Assembly: GCA_964023275.1 (NCBI GenBank) | Contig: OZ029928.1 | Span: 19,498,517 to 19,562,516, forward strand | Origin: Norana najaformis | Lineage: Eukaryota; Annelida; Clitellata; Crassiclitellata; Hormogastridae | Direction of reading: 5' to 3' | Length of the DNA: 64,000 nucleotides | Part shown: piece after piece, positions 33,995 through 44,484 of the stretch | Layout: each line of letters begins with the position of its first letter | Position numbering within the stretch: the stretch's first letter is position 1 | Position numbers and translations under genes: made by a program | Notes under the pieces: model-generated | The model's database searches: none | What the model was told of the DNA's origin: nothing | The model's input: the letters and a program-made list of their open reading frames with translations, nothing else

Positions 33995-34720
33995 CCTCGT
34001 TCCTTGTTCCCTGTTCCCTGTGTAATAATAATTGAGGAACGAACTGTTCAGGTCCTCGTTCCTTATTCCTTGTGTAATAATGAATTGAGGAACGAACTAT
34101 TCAATTCCTCGTTCCTTGTGCAATAAGAATTGAGGAACGAACTATTCAGTTCCAGGTTCCTTGTTCTTTGTGTAATAAGAATTGAGGAACGAACTATTCA
34201 ATTCCTAGTTCCTTGTATAATAATAATTGAGGAACGAACTGTTCAGGTCCTCGTTCCTTATTCCTTGTGTAATAATAATTGAGGAACGAACTATTCAGTT
34301 CCTCGTTCCTTATTCCTTGTGTAATAATGAATTGAGGAACGAACTATTCAATTCCTCGTTCCTCGTTCCTTGTGCAATAAGAATTGAGGAACGAACTATT
34401 CAGTTCCAGGTTCCTCGCTCCTTGTGTAATAAGAATTTAGGAACGAACTGTTCAGTTCCACGTTCCTTATTCCTTGTGTAATAAGGAATTGAGGAACGAA
34501 CTATTCAATTCCTAGTTCCTTGTTTCTTGTGTAATAAGGAGTTGAGGAACGAACTGTTCAGGTCCTCGTTCCTTGTTCCTTGTTCCTTGTATAATAATAA
34601 TTGAGGAACGAACTGTTCAGGTCCTCGTTCCTTGTCCCTTGTTCCTTGTGTAATAAGGAATTGAGGAACGAACTGTTCAGTTCCTCGTTCCTCGTTTCTT
34701 GGTTAATAAGGAATTGTGAT
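33995..34720. repeat. Hairpin-forming minisatellite, about 13 copies
   Basis: Units of roughly 45-60 bp contain GAGGAACGAACT, a GTTC centre and AGTTCCTCGTTCC, then TTGTGTAATAA. Within each unit AGGAACGA pairs with TCGTTCCT and ACT with AGT, so every copy can fold on itself. The copies have diverged by single bases and small gaps. Confidence 0.9.
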
Positions 34721-34739
34721 TTGCGAAATAGTTGGAGGA

Positions 34740-35050
34740 AATGTGTCATAACCGACCAAACGGATGTCTGCTCTTACCACATCTAACTTTTGTGGAACCT
34801 CGTTTATACAGGACAGTGTTGGTCTCACGGGCCTTCTGGGTGACTGGTCCACGGCTTTGGAATTCACTGACAGTTCAGCTTGTCTGTCGAATCTTTGATG
34901 TGATTCAGGTCTTAACTAAAGACGCATCTCTTTCAACTTGCTTACTCACTGTAGCCTGGCTTCTGGTTTCTCTGACCCATAGGAATTCGACCCGGCTTCT
35001 CCAACGGATTATGTTTTTTTGGCTGCGATTAAGACTTGAAGCGACGATCA
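34740..35050 (+). mobile_element. LINE RT C-terminal remnant
   Basis: The frame contains RAFWVTGPRLWNSLTVQL, resembling RAFSVxGPRLWNSLP of non-LTR elements. It then loses similarity where FKSxLKTxLF should follow. It is broken at both ends. Confidence 0.6.
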
Positions 35051-35058
35051 ACTGATTG

Positions 35059-35245
35059 GCTGTGATCAGACATAGTTCTGGCCAGCACTAGAATCTGCTG
35101 TGATCAGACATAGTTCTGGCCACGCAAGGCGTCCAACACTAGTATCTGCTGTGATCAGACATAGTTCCGGCCACGAAAGGCGTCCAACACTAGTATCTGC
35201 TATGATCAGGCATATAGTTCTGGCCACGCTATGCGTTCACTTCAA
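35059..35245. repeat. 51-bp tandem repeat, about 3.5 copies
   Basis: Unit starts TGTGATCAGACATAGTTCTG and contains GGCGTCCAACACTAGTATCT. 35245-35840 is unique, with a TTTATATAGCGCCGC word at about 35716. Confidence 0.85.
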
Positions 35246-35839
35246 CCTAGAAGCAACACACCATCTGAGGGATGCCGCACACCGAACGGACGCGAGCAAA
35301 CATTTATTATCACGGCGTAAAGGCGGCCGTACACGGACGGACCAAATCAATCGACGTTTAATGCGACTACAGACGCGTGACTAGCGTCGTGCTTCAAGAG
35401 CGCAATGGCACGCGTGGAACTGGCGGATTAATACCGGCGTGCTGCGGTCCTTCGCGGAGGAGTCTGGCTTCAACAGATTGAAATGGCGCAGTATAAATTC
35501 GACTCGGTTCGAACGTGAAACGGCATCGTCTATCTTTAAAATAGCGCCGTAAAAAATGTCCATTTAGATGCAACAACGAACGTTTGCCGAAACAAATAGG
35601 ATAGCGTGTTTGCGCAGTAATTCGACGCCAGGGACTATTTTCTAAATCCGCGAAAGACGTGTGTACGTAAATAGATACCTGTGGAGTGGATTACATAGGC
35701 GGAGTAGTTTCGGATTTATATAGCGCCGCTATTGTTTCAATAATCTGTAGGTCGGAGTGCAATATAATCGGACGGATGTTAAATTGCAAGCTGGAAACTG
35801 CGCAGTCAGCACATATTTTCTTACCCACTGTTTGCTGTG

Positions 35840-36236
35840 TAAATGCGCTATATAAATGTAGATGTATGTGTACATTCATATATAGATACATGCACGCATG
35901 TATGTTTGTATGTGTATGTATGTGCATATGTATATATGACTTGTATGTATGCATACATGTATATATGTGAGTAGGTAAGTATTTGTGTTATATATTTATG
36001 TATATATATGACATATACATGTATGCATGTGATCTGGTATGTATGTATGTATGTATATATGTAAAGTATATGCATTATGTAAATATTCATGCATGTAAAT
36101 ATGTATTAATGTATGCATGCATGTATTATTTATGTGTATGCTTGAAATGTATGTGTATGTATGCATGTATGTATGTATGTATTTTTGGGTCTATGTAAAT
36201 ATGTATGTATGACATGCATGTATGTATGTATGTGTG

Positions 36237-36270
<34 letters not shown>

Positions 36271-36650
36271 TGTATGTATGAGTATATGTATGTATGTATG
36301 CATGTATGCATGTATGTATGTGTGTATATATGTATGTATGTATGTATGTGTTATATATGTATGTATGTATGTATGAGTATATGTATGTATGTATGTATGC
36401 ATGTATGTATGTGTGTATGTATGTGTGTGTATGTATGTATGTATGTATATATGAATTTGTGTATGTATGTATGTCTATTTATTATTTCATACAAGGCAAA
36501 CAACGCCAGTGTTGTCCACGTATGTATGTATCTAATCTTTTATATAGCGCATTTTAAGAACCTCTCAAAAGCGCTGTGAATATGGCTGCCCAGTTAATTT
36601 AAACAAGTAAGTCTTGACTAACGAAGAGAAAGTTTCTTGGGATAAATTCA
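35840..36650. repeat. TATG array bracketed by two facing LINE/SINE 3' ends
   Basis: On the left, AATGCGCTATATAAATGTAG reads rightward into an approximately 600-bp TATG array (to about 36480). On the right, TTTTATATAGCGCATTTTAA (36538) reads leftward into the same array. The right-hand piece continues with AACCTCTCAAAAGCGC and a minus-strand frame with SLVKTYLFKL, a LINE C-terminal match. Confidence 0.75.
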
Positions 36651-36769
36651 CAGAAATAGAACGAAGGGCAAGTACTTCTCATGTACCTATTCTGACGTAC
36701 CTGTTCTAAGCAAGTACCTGTCTAGACCTCTTCTCATATACCACCTTGTAGCTCTTCTGAACAAAACCG

Positions 36770-36852
36770 CAATCTCTGTGTGTGTGTCTGTGTGTCTGTC
36801 TGTCTGTCTGTCTGCGTGTCTGTCTGTCTGTGTGTCTATCTGTGTGTCTGCG

Positions 36853-36891
<39 letters not shown>

Positions 36892-36910
36892 TTATTACTG
36901 TGTGTGTGCG
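36770..36910. repeat. (TCTG)n array
   Basis: TCTG/TGTG array. AT-rich TATA/TACG repeats follow at 36990-37255. Confidence 0.95.
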
Positions 36911-37289
36911 CATCAAGAATTATTTATAACTCCTTTGAAACCTCCAGACTGCAACAAGGCAGCTGGAGACGAACTATAAATAAATACAGGCATAAAAATA
37001 TGCCTATGTATATATATATATATATTATATATAAATATATATATACGTAAATATATACGTACATATATTTACACATATAAATACGCACATATATGTGTTC
37101 ATATATATGTGCATATTTATAAATAAATATATATGCATACAAATATATATATACATATGTACACATAAATGAACATGTATATATACGTATTTATCGATAC
37201 ATATATAAGTATACACAAAAGGATCTATAGCTTGTAGATATATATATATATATTTGGTGGATCTTGATTTATTTATAGTCTTCTGCTCG

Positions 37290-37625
37290 CTCGCTGTTTT
37301 CCTCTTGACGTCGTCACTTTCCCGCCATCTACCGGCGTTTATTCTTCTATTATCATCCGGGTATCTGGCGTCGGCGCGACTTCCGGTGGCCTATTTCCGG
37401 TCCGTGATGGGTGATGGTCGGCTTGACGTTCACGTCGTCAACTTTTGCTCGGTCGTTAAGGCGGTTGCCATGGTGATGCTTTTACCGCCCGAGGCGCGGT
37501 GTCGTTACCGTGGCAACGGAAGAAGTGTAGAATCGTCTGCATTGCTTGGAAGAGATAACCATCGCATGCATCACTCGCTAATTGGCTGTTCCTGTCTCCG
37601 CAGCCAACGTGTTGACGATCAGTAA
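37290..37625. promoter_or_regulatory. CpG-rich block with an RFX X-box-like site
   Basis: CpG-rich unique sequence inside intron 1. At 37504-37517, GTTACCGTGGCAAC fits the RFX X-box GTNRCC(N0-3)RGYAAC, and a half-matching GTTGCCATGGTGAT lies some 50 bp upstream. A 123-codon frame overlaps but has no known domain. It is a possible alternative promoter or enhancer. Confidence 0.4.
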
Positions 37626-37659
37626 GATCTCCCGTTGGAGGAGATGCTCGCCACTATAG

Positions 37660-38485
37660 TTCGCTCGTCCTCTCGACTTCTCAGCAACCTCCTACTCCTC
37701 TGTTTTCTTCCGCACATCCTCCTTCTCGCCTTCCTCCTCCTCTAATCTTTCTATTTCTTCTCGTCCTCCTATTCCTACTCTTCTTCGTTTCCTTTTTACT
37801 CCTCTTCTTCTTGTTCCTCTCCTTCTTCTATTGCTCCTTTCCTTATTCGTCCACTCTTCCTCCTCCGTCTCATCATCTTCCTTCTCCTCCTCCTCCTCAT
37901 CATCATTATCCTTCTGTTTCTCATCCTTCTCCACTTCATGCTATTCCTGTTTCTCCTCCTCCTTCCTCCTATCATCCTCATTATCCTCTCCATCCTTCTT
38001 CTCCTTATCCTCCGTCTTTATCCTTCTCTTTCTCATCCTCCTCTTGCTCCCTCTCTTTCTCCTCTTCATCCTTCTACTCATCCTCCTCCTCTTCCTCCTC
38101 GTCTTCCTCCTTCTCATCCTCCTTTCTTTTTTTCGTTCTCATTCTCCATCTCCTCTCCCTCCTCCTCTCCCTCCTTCTCCTCTCCCTCCTTCTCCTCTCC
38201 CTCCTTCTCCTCTCCCTCCTCCTCTGCCTCCTTCTCCTCTCCCTCCTCCTCTGCCTCCTTCTCCTCTCCCTCCTTCTCCTCTCCCTCCTTCTCTTCTCCC
38301 TCCTTCTCCTCTCCCTCCTTCTCCTCTCCCTCCTCCTCTGCCTCCTTCTCCTCTCCCTCCTCCTCTGCCTCCTTCTCCTCTGCCTCCTTCTCCTCTCCCT
38401 CCTTCTCCTCTCCCTCCTTCTCCTCTCCCTCCTTCTCCTCTCCCTCCTTCTATTATTTTTCCTCCTCCTTCGCCTCTTCCTTCTC
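37660..38485. repeat. Polypyrimidine tract, longest in the window
   Basis: About 820 bp almost wholly C and T on the + strand. The right half is a CTCCTTCTCCTCTCCCTC minisatellite. Ser/Leu/Pro and Arg/Glu frames are artefacts. Confidence 0.95.
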
Positions 38486-38769
38486 GTTGTCCTCCAATTT
38501 GTAAGCTGCATCCAGAGGGACTGAGCCGTCAATTTCCTCCTCTCGTGTCTATGGCGCCCTAATGGATCGTTCAGTTGCTGACAAACCAGGCTTAATCAGA
38601 GCCTCAAAAAAGCAAGTTACTCAGCGCCAACGATGCACTAGATTGTAGCGCTATAGAAAGTCAGATACAATACTGATTATGAAGCGCCAGTTTAAAAAGA
38701 GCCATCGTCAGCAGCATTGATAAATCAATGAGTGATAATCGTATTCGGTATTTCAAAGATTTGTACACA

Positions 38770-38834
38770 CACGCACACACACAGTTATATATAGATGATA
38801 GATGATAGATGATTGATAGATAGATAGATAGATC

Positions 38835-38866
<32 letters not shown>

Positions 38867-39050
38867 AACAGGCAGACAAACAGGCAGATATATAGATATA
38901 GGTATAGATGATAGATTGATAGATAGATAGACAGACAGACAGACATACAGACAGGCAGATATATAGATATAGATAGATAGACAGACAGATAGACAGACAG
39001 ACAGACAGGCAGACAGATAGATAGATGATAGACAGATAGATAGAGCGACT
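38770..39050. repeat. (GATA)n and (GACA)n arrays
   Basis: GATA runs alternate with GACA/GGCA runs in at least two parallel blocks. TA/TACA-rich sequence follows to 39160. Confidence 0.95.
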
Positions 39051-39580
39051 ACACAAAAACGCACATACGCAAATACATGTATAAACAAGCTGCACTGTAT
39101 TCATATATACATTACATATATATATATATAATACACACATATGTATATATACACAATGCAATGCGACTCTCATTCATGTCGTATTGAATTGCATATATTT
39201 ACATAAGCAGCATGATATACAGTCACGTAGTGCTGCACACGAATGTATCCTTGTATGTAAACCACTCAGTCCGATGCAACGCAGTCCGACATGACAGACT
39301 GAAAAAAGGTCATAAAGTTGTAGGAGGAAGAGTGGGGCCCCCTGGGTAGCAAAGCAAACGACAGTCGGAAAATCTACGATGGGAAGAACTTGAGACGGGA
39401 GGCCGGAATGTCCGCCTCTCCAGGGATTTCGATACAGATCTGACGGACGGACAGGAGAAAGGACAAATGGAAGAACAGAATTGAAACTAAAAATACAGGT
39501 TCAATCAACTGGATAGTTCCGTGAGGATCTCCGAAAAGAACTAGGAATAATATGCATGCAATTCAATTAGCTGTCAATCA

Positions 39581-39915
39581 TAATTCCGAGATTTCTACAG
39601 CGCCCAACGAAAGCCGCGTCGCGGGGACCAGCTTATTCGCAGGCGCTCAGTCAAAATAAAATCGATAGGCAAAAGGGTTCGGTTCCAGGTCAAGATCCAA
39701 AAGTCAGACGGAGAGAGCGTGGCAGCTATGGGGGTTGGTGCTTGGGGTTGGAGAGGAGGGAGAGATAAGAGGAAGAAGGGGTGTCAGGGTAGGATCTGTG
39801 AAAGAGGAATGTTTTCAGCTTTGAGTGAAAGGCCGATGCAGAAATTGCCAAGCATCGATGAGTTTGTATGATTGGTCAGAAAACTGTCGCAGTTCTGGGA
39901 GGAGTTTATTCATGT
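39581..39915 (-). mobile_element. Family A LINE 3' end with decayed RT C-terminus
   Basis: AATTCCGAGATTTCTACAGC through GGTCAAGATCCAAAAGTCAG, then a continuation homologous to the coding end seen at 31837, in minus orientation (GTTTTCAGCTTTGAGTGAAA). Confidence 0.75.
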
Positions 39916-39959
39916 TAATTTATGTCACGTGATGTAACAGCGCATACAGTGATCCACTT

Positions 39960-40360
39960 TACTCCAGTCCGAAACATCTACATGACTCGTGGATCTTGAC
40001 CTCGAACGGAATCTAACCCTTCCTGCCTATCGATTTTGTTTTGACTGAGCGCCTGTGAATAGGCTGGTTCCCGCGACTCAGCTTTCTTTGGTCTGCCTGC
40101 CTGACTCCTGGATACTTGGAACCGAATCTAACCCTCTCTGCCTATCGATTTTGTTTTGACTGAGCGCCCATGAATAAGTTGGTTCCCGCGACTTAGATTT
40201 CGTTGGGCGCTGTATAAATCTCTTGGATCTTGACCTGGAACCGAACCCTTCTTGCCTATCGATTTCGTTTTGACTGAGCTCCTGTGAATAAGCTGGTTCC
40301 GGCGACTTGACTTTCGTTGGGCGCTGTAGAAATCTCGGAATTACGATTACGATTACTGCT
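39960..40360 (+). mobile_element. Family A 3' end with the inner module in triplicate
   Basis: The module ATCGATTTTGTTTTGACTGAG to GACTTAGMTTTCGTTG begins near 40030, 40143 and 40259. The second copy carries the GGGCGCTGTATAAATCTC end, and the third the complete GGGCGCTGTAGAAATCTCGG with its ATTACGATTACGATTAC tail. It resembles internal duplications at 9620 and 32200. Confidence 0.8.
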
Positions 40361-40564
40361 GAGTCCCTGTATGTTGAGGTCACCTTGAGTCATGTTAGTC
40401 GTCCCCTAACGCAGCTCACGCTGAGAAATTTCGGCAAAGTACATTACGCTGTTACGTTCAGAAGTGTAAGGTAGTTTAAAGTGTCGACAATTCTAAGCGC
40501 CATACACATCTGATATTCATAACCCGGATATAAAATTTTCAAAAGCAAGGCTCCGGAGAGGCGC

Positions 40565-40815
40565 TAAATAAATGTCCCGTTGCAATACACGCCATACATA
40601 CATAAACTTAATATATACATGCATATATACAAACATACATACATATACTTAATATATACATGCATATATACAAACATACATACATATACTTAATATGTAC
40701 ATGCATACATACAAACATACATACATATACTTAATATATACATGCATATATACAAACATACATACATATACTTAATATATACATGCATATATACAAACAT
40801 ACATACATAGATACA
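40565..40815. repeat. LINE/SINE 3' end followed by a 41-bp minisatellite
   Basis: GAGGCGCTAAATAAATGTCC runs into five 41-bp units starting TTAATATATACATGCATATA at 40608, 40649, 40690, 40731 and 40772. Confidence 0.85.
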
Positions 40816-41134
40816 TTGGGTTTACATGCAGTTCGTGAACGATATATTGAACTACGTTGGCCGTCTAGAAAGCGATTGTGAAGTTTAATGTTTCTCCCGG
40901 AAGTCTCGTTACTACGTCATTAACGCCGGCCTCCATATAAGAGATATATAATCGTTGTAGAGGAGAAAGGATTTGTAGACGTCATGCATACGTAATATAG
41001 CGCCCACAGGAAGCAAATGATTCTGTTGATCTCACCCGCGCAACTCAAATGAGCGGCTTCCTAGAAAGACTATGAATAGTGTTGCATCTGCTTACTTATA
41101 TATTTTTCTTCCTATTAGCAGGGTCGCTTTTGAT

Positions 41135-41237
41135 GTGCGTACGTGCGTGCGTGTGTGCCAGTGCGTGTGCGTGCGTGTGCGTGCGTGTGTGCCTGTGCGT
41201 GCGTGTGTCTATGTGTGCGCGTGTGTGTGTGCGTGTG

Positions 41238-41296
<59 letters not shown>
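41135..41296. repeat. (TG)n and TGCG array
   Basis: TGCGTGCG-rich sequence then a pure TG run of about 55 bp. Cys/Val frames are artefacts. Confidence 0.95.
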
Positions 41297-41299
<3 letters not shown>

Positions 41300-41403
41300 C
41301 AAAACAACACGATCCAAAATATACACCAATACTTATCCCAACTTAGGTATCAACCCGGAATCCACATAGAACGGGTAAACCCTCTGATATTTACATATAT
41401 ATA

Positions 41404-41432
41404 CAGTGCTGGCCATAAGTTTGGAATCACCC
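41404..41432 (+). repeat. Left terminal repeat of the Tc1-like element
   Basis: Begins CAGTGCTGGCCATAAGTTTG and continues GGAATCACCC, following a TA dinucleotide (41402-41403), the Tc1 target site. Confidence 0.7.
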
Positions 41433-41993
41433 AGGCGCAATCTGTTGAAAACCATATTTGATCGCTATAGCAGTCGAGTTTATCAAGCTATTGAGTCGGC
41501 GATGGTTACTTTGTATAGAGCTGACATCTATTAAACTTTCCAAGCAGATTTCAGTACTGTAAGCATCGGCTGCAATTTCTAGGAGACTGACCAGCGTAGC
41601 GTAGGCTGTCGGACTAAGCGAAATATTTCCTATTGTTACAACTCCTCGAGTCTTCGAACGAACTGTGCTGTAAGTGAAAGTGGGCCTCGGCACAACAAAC
41701 AACGTGACCGGTAATTGATTGCATTGCGTTTGAACTATCAATGGCCCCTACCTTGTTATTTTAGAGCGGCGATGACTCATGACCGATGACTCATAGGTCT
41801 GACATTGTGGACACAAAGAAATCATTTTCATTCTGTCGCTTGCTTGTGTTATGGAAGAATCGTGTAGTGTAGAAAAATTAGTTCCTTAGGATTTCAATGC
41901 AGAACGTGTCACTGAGGATTACAGACAATTCTACTAACATTTTGTACACAGTTCAGTGACATTTCTTCTAAGAGTTATAACAGAAGGTGCAAC

Positions 41994-43037
41994 ATGGTCA
42001 GGGGAAAGGAGATACCAGACGAGAAGAGGGCTCAAATTCAGGTCCTGCATGATCTCAATATGTCTCAGCGCAAGATAGCTGCGATGCTAAAGGTATCTCA
42101 ATCGGCTGTGAGCAAGGCCATAGCCAGGATCAAGGAGCTGAACACTATGAAGTCTCGGAAGAGAGCAGGACGACCTCGAAGAACTTCAGCCTCCACGGAC
42201 AGAATGATCCGACGATCAGCGGTGGCTCACCCAACCTGGTCCTCGTCCCAAATCAGAGCAGCGGTGAGGTCACCTGTGAGTGCAAGGACTCGGGGGAGGC
42301 CACCTGTGAGTGCAAGGACTGTCAGAAGACGGCTGCTTGTGGATTTCGAACTGCCATCCAGGAAACCTGCAAAGAAAGCCAAACTGAGCAAGAAGAACAT
42401 AAAGGATCGTTTGGCTTTCTGCGCGAAATACAAGAACTGGACGAAGGCAGACTGGATGAAGGTGATGTTCTCTGACGAATCGACGTTCACACAGTTTTAC
42501 TCGGCCTGCCGCTATGTCCGTCGACCTGCTAACCAGCGTTACAACATCCGCTACGTTAACCCGACTGTCAGGCAGGCGCCGACGACGATGGTCTGGGGCA
42601 GCTTCAGCGGTAGCGGCCGAGGAGGAATTTGGTTCATGCCTCCGAACACGACCATAAATGGTCAGGTATACCAATCAATCCTTGAGGATAAACTAGAAAC
42701 ACACATGGGGATCCTCAATTGCACCACTTTCCAACATGATGGAGCTCCTTGCCACCGGGCAAGGACTGTGACAAGATGGATCAATAGACGGGGAATTCAT
42801 ATCTTGGGTCCTTGGCCTGGATCCAGTCCCGACCTCAATCCCATCGAAAACCTGTGGATGTTTATGAAGCAGAAGGTGTCTGAGGAGCATCCAACATCAA
42901 AGGTATCGTTGGTTGACGCCATAAAGCGAGTCTGGGTCAACCACATCAGCCCAGCTTATTGTGAAAGTCTTGTGAATTCCATGCCAGCAAGACTCAAGGC
43001 TGTCCTGGCTAACAAAGGACAGCACTCAAAGTACTGA
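41994..43037 (+). CDS. Tc1-like transposase, DD35E
   Basis: Uninterrupted frame of 347 residues, the usual size for Tc1/mariner transposases, which cut and paste the element at TA sites. The N-terminus has a helix-turn-helix (about 8-50, with SQRKIAAMLKVSQSAVSKAI), a GRPR-like linker (AGRPRRT, about 58-64) and a second DNA-binding subdomain (about 68-115). The catalytic triad is visible: D in MFSDEST, D in FQHDGAPCH and E in DLNPIENLW. Thirty-five residues separate the second D from E, one more than in Tc1 itself. The glycine-rich region (VWGSFSGSGRGG) is present. A 30-bp in-frame direct duplication lies in the second DNA-binding subdomain. The start at 41994 is the first ATG in frame with the HTH. 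Recent insertion is likely because the frame is intact. Confidence 0.93.
   Translation: MVRGKEIPDEKRAQIQVLHDLNMSQRKIAAMLKVSQSAVSKAIARIKELNTMKSRKRAGRPRRTSASTDRMIRRSAVAHPTWSSSQIRAAVRSPVSARTRGRPPVSARTVRRRLLVDFELPSRKPAKKAKLSKKNIKDRLAFCAKYKNWTKADWMKVMFSDESTFTQFYSACRYVRRPANQRYNIRYVNPTVRQAPTTMVWGSFSGSGRGGIWFMPPNTTINGQVYQSILEDKLETHMGILNCTTFQHDGAPCHRARTVTRWINRRGIHILGPWPGSSPDLNPIENLWMFMKQKVSEEHPTSKVSLVDAIKRVWVNHISPAYCESLVNSMPARLKAVLANKGQHSKY
42271..42320 (+). repeat. In-frame 30-bp duplication within the transposase
   Basis: CACCTGTGAGTGCAAGGACT occurs at 42271 and 42301. The inserted ten residues repeat PVSART and add RGRP, a second GRPR-like patch. Confidence 0.85.
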
Positions 43038-43609
43038 AGTCAGCATCTGAAGTTGACATTTGACTATCCATTTACTTAGTATGTGAGTTTTGAATAAACT
43101 GTTACAGTTTCATTGAGAAAAATTACAGTTACAATTTCTTCTGAGGCTTTTTATATTTACATATATATATATGTATGTATATATATTTCACTATATATAT
43201 ATGCATGAGTCTGATATATGTATCTGAGATGTGCTCGGTCCATGTATATACAAAGTAAATATAGGTACTTTGGTTAATCTTGGCAAATACTTGTGTTCTT
43301 CAGAGATACCGGAATTCACTTTCAGCTCACGCGTGAAGCTGAACATAAAACTGTAGTTTGGCCACGCGAGTCGAGAACATAACGATCGTGTCGGACCCAC
43401 TCAGGGTCGTCGGTGTCTCTTTTCTGGAAGGAACGAGGAAACACTCGACACTTAAGCTGTTTGTATATATCCGCCGTGTTCCGTCATTTGCCCGGGGCAT
43501 GACTTGCTCAATCTGAATTGCGCCCTGCTATTTACATCGACGAATATGTCTGATTGGCTGTCGGCAAGATATTGAACATCGTTACGACGCACGAGCTCAG
43601 CTTCGTACA

Positions 43610-44130
43610 GTTCCAAACATACATACATACATACTTACATATATAAATACATACAATCATACATACATACACACATATATACATACATATTTACATACTT
43701 ACATATATACATACATACAATCATACATACTTAGATACATACATACATACATATATACGTACATACATATATACCTACATACATATATACATACATACAT
43801 ATTTACATACCTACATATATACATACATACACATACATACATACACATACATACATACATCAATGCGCACATACATATATACACATACATACATCGATGC
43901 ATACATACATCATAAATACATCATACATAGATACATCATACGTACATACATACCAACATACATACATAAATATACACATGCATACATCACGCATACATAC
44001 ATCATACATGCACATAAATAAATACATCATACATAGATACATCATACATACATACATAGCAACATACATTTATCATATACATACATAAACACATGCATAT
44101 ATCATACATACATACATACATACATATTTA
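43610..44130. repeat. (TACA)n array
   Basis: Interrupted TACA/ATACATCATACATAGATACA repeats. The region 44130-44480 is unique with nothing recognised. Confidence 0.95.
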
Positions 44131-44484
44131 GGCGCATAAGGATCCACTTACACAAATGTATCCTGTTGATATAGGATCAAATTATCGCGAGAACTTTCCA
44201 TATATGAATATCGCGTTTTGAGGCTCACGCAAAATCGGGCTTGAAATTGACGAAATATGAGAATGTACGACTTCAATAAGTTCTTGTTTATGCGTCTTGC
44301 CACCGAAGAAAACAATCAGTGCGCATGCGTAAACCACCCTACGGGGTCACAGTTCAAGTTATTGCGCAATAAAAATGGCACTTTTCTACTAACGTTACCG
44401 TCGTAAAGTATTTAGTGTAGGAACATTTTCCGTGAATATTGCTGCGAAATTCTGGCATAACATGACTCACGTAATTGGCGAAAT

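Larger units (their letters stand above)
41404..43152 (+). mobile_element. Tc1-like DNA transposon, right end apparently missing
   Basis: The left end CAGTGCTGGCCATAAGTTTG at 41404, preceded by TA, is a typical Tc1 terminal repeat start. A transposase gene fills the interior, and an AATAAA lies at about 43091. I could not find the inverted partner (CAAACTTATGGCCAGCACTG) between the stop codon and 44.4 kb. The 17-bp string ATATTTACATATATATA lies just before the left end (41387-41403) and again at 43153-43169, which I take as the likely right edge. The element sits in intron 1 in the sense direction. Confidence 0.75.

Noticed and set aside
37254..37625. A 123-codon frame with a hydrophobic start
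   Set aside because: It lies in a CpG-rich block with few stops, shows no domain, and has no splice evidence.
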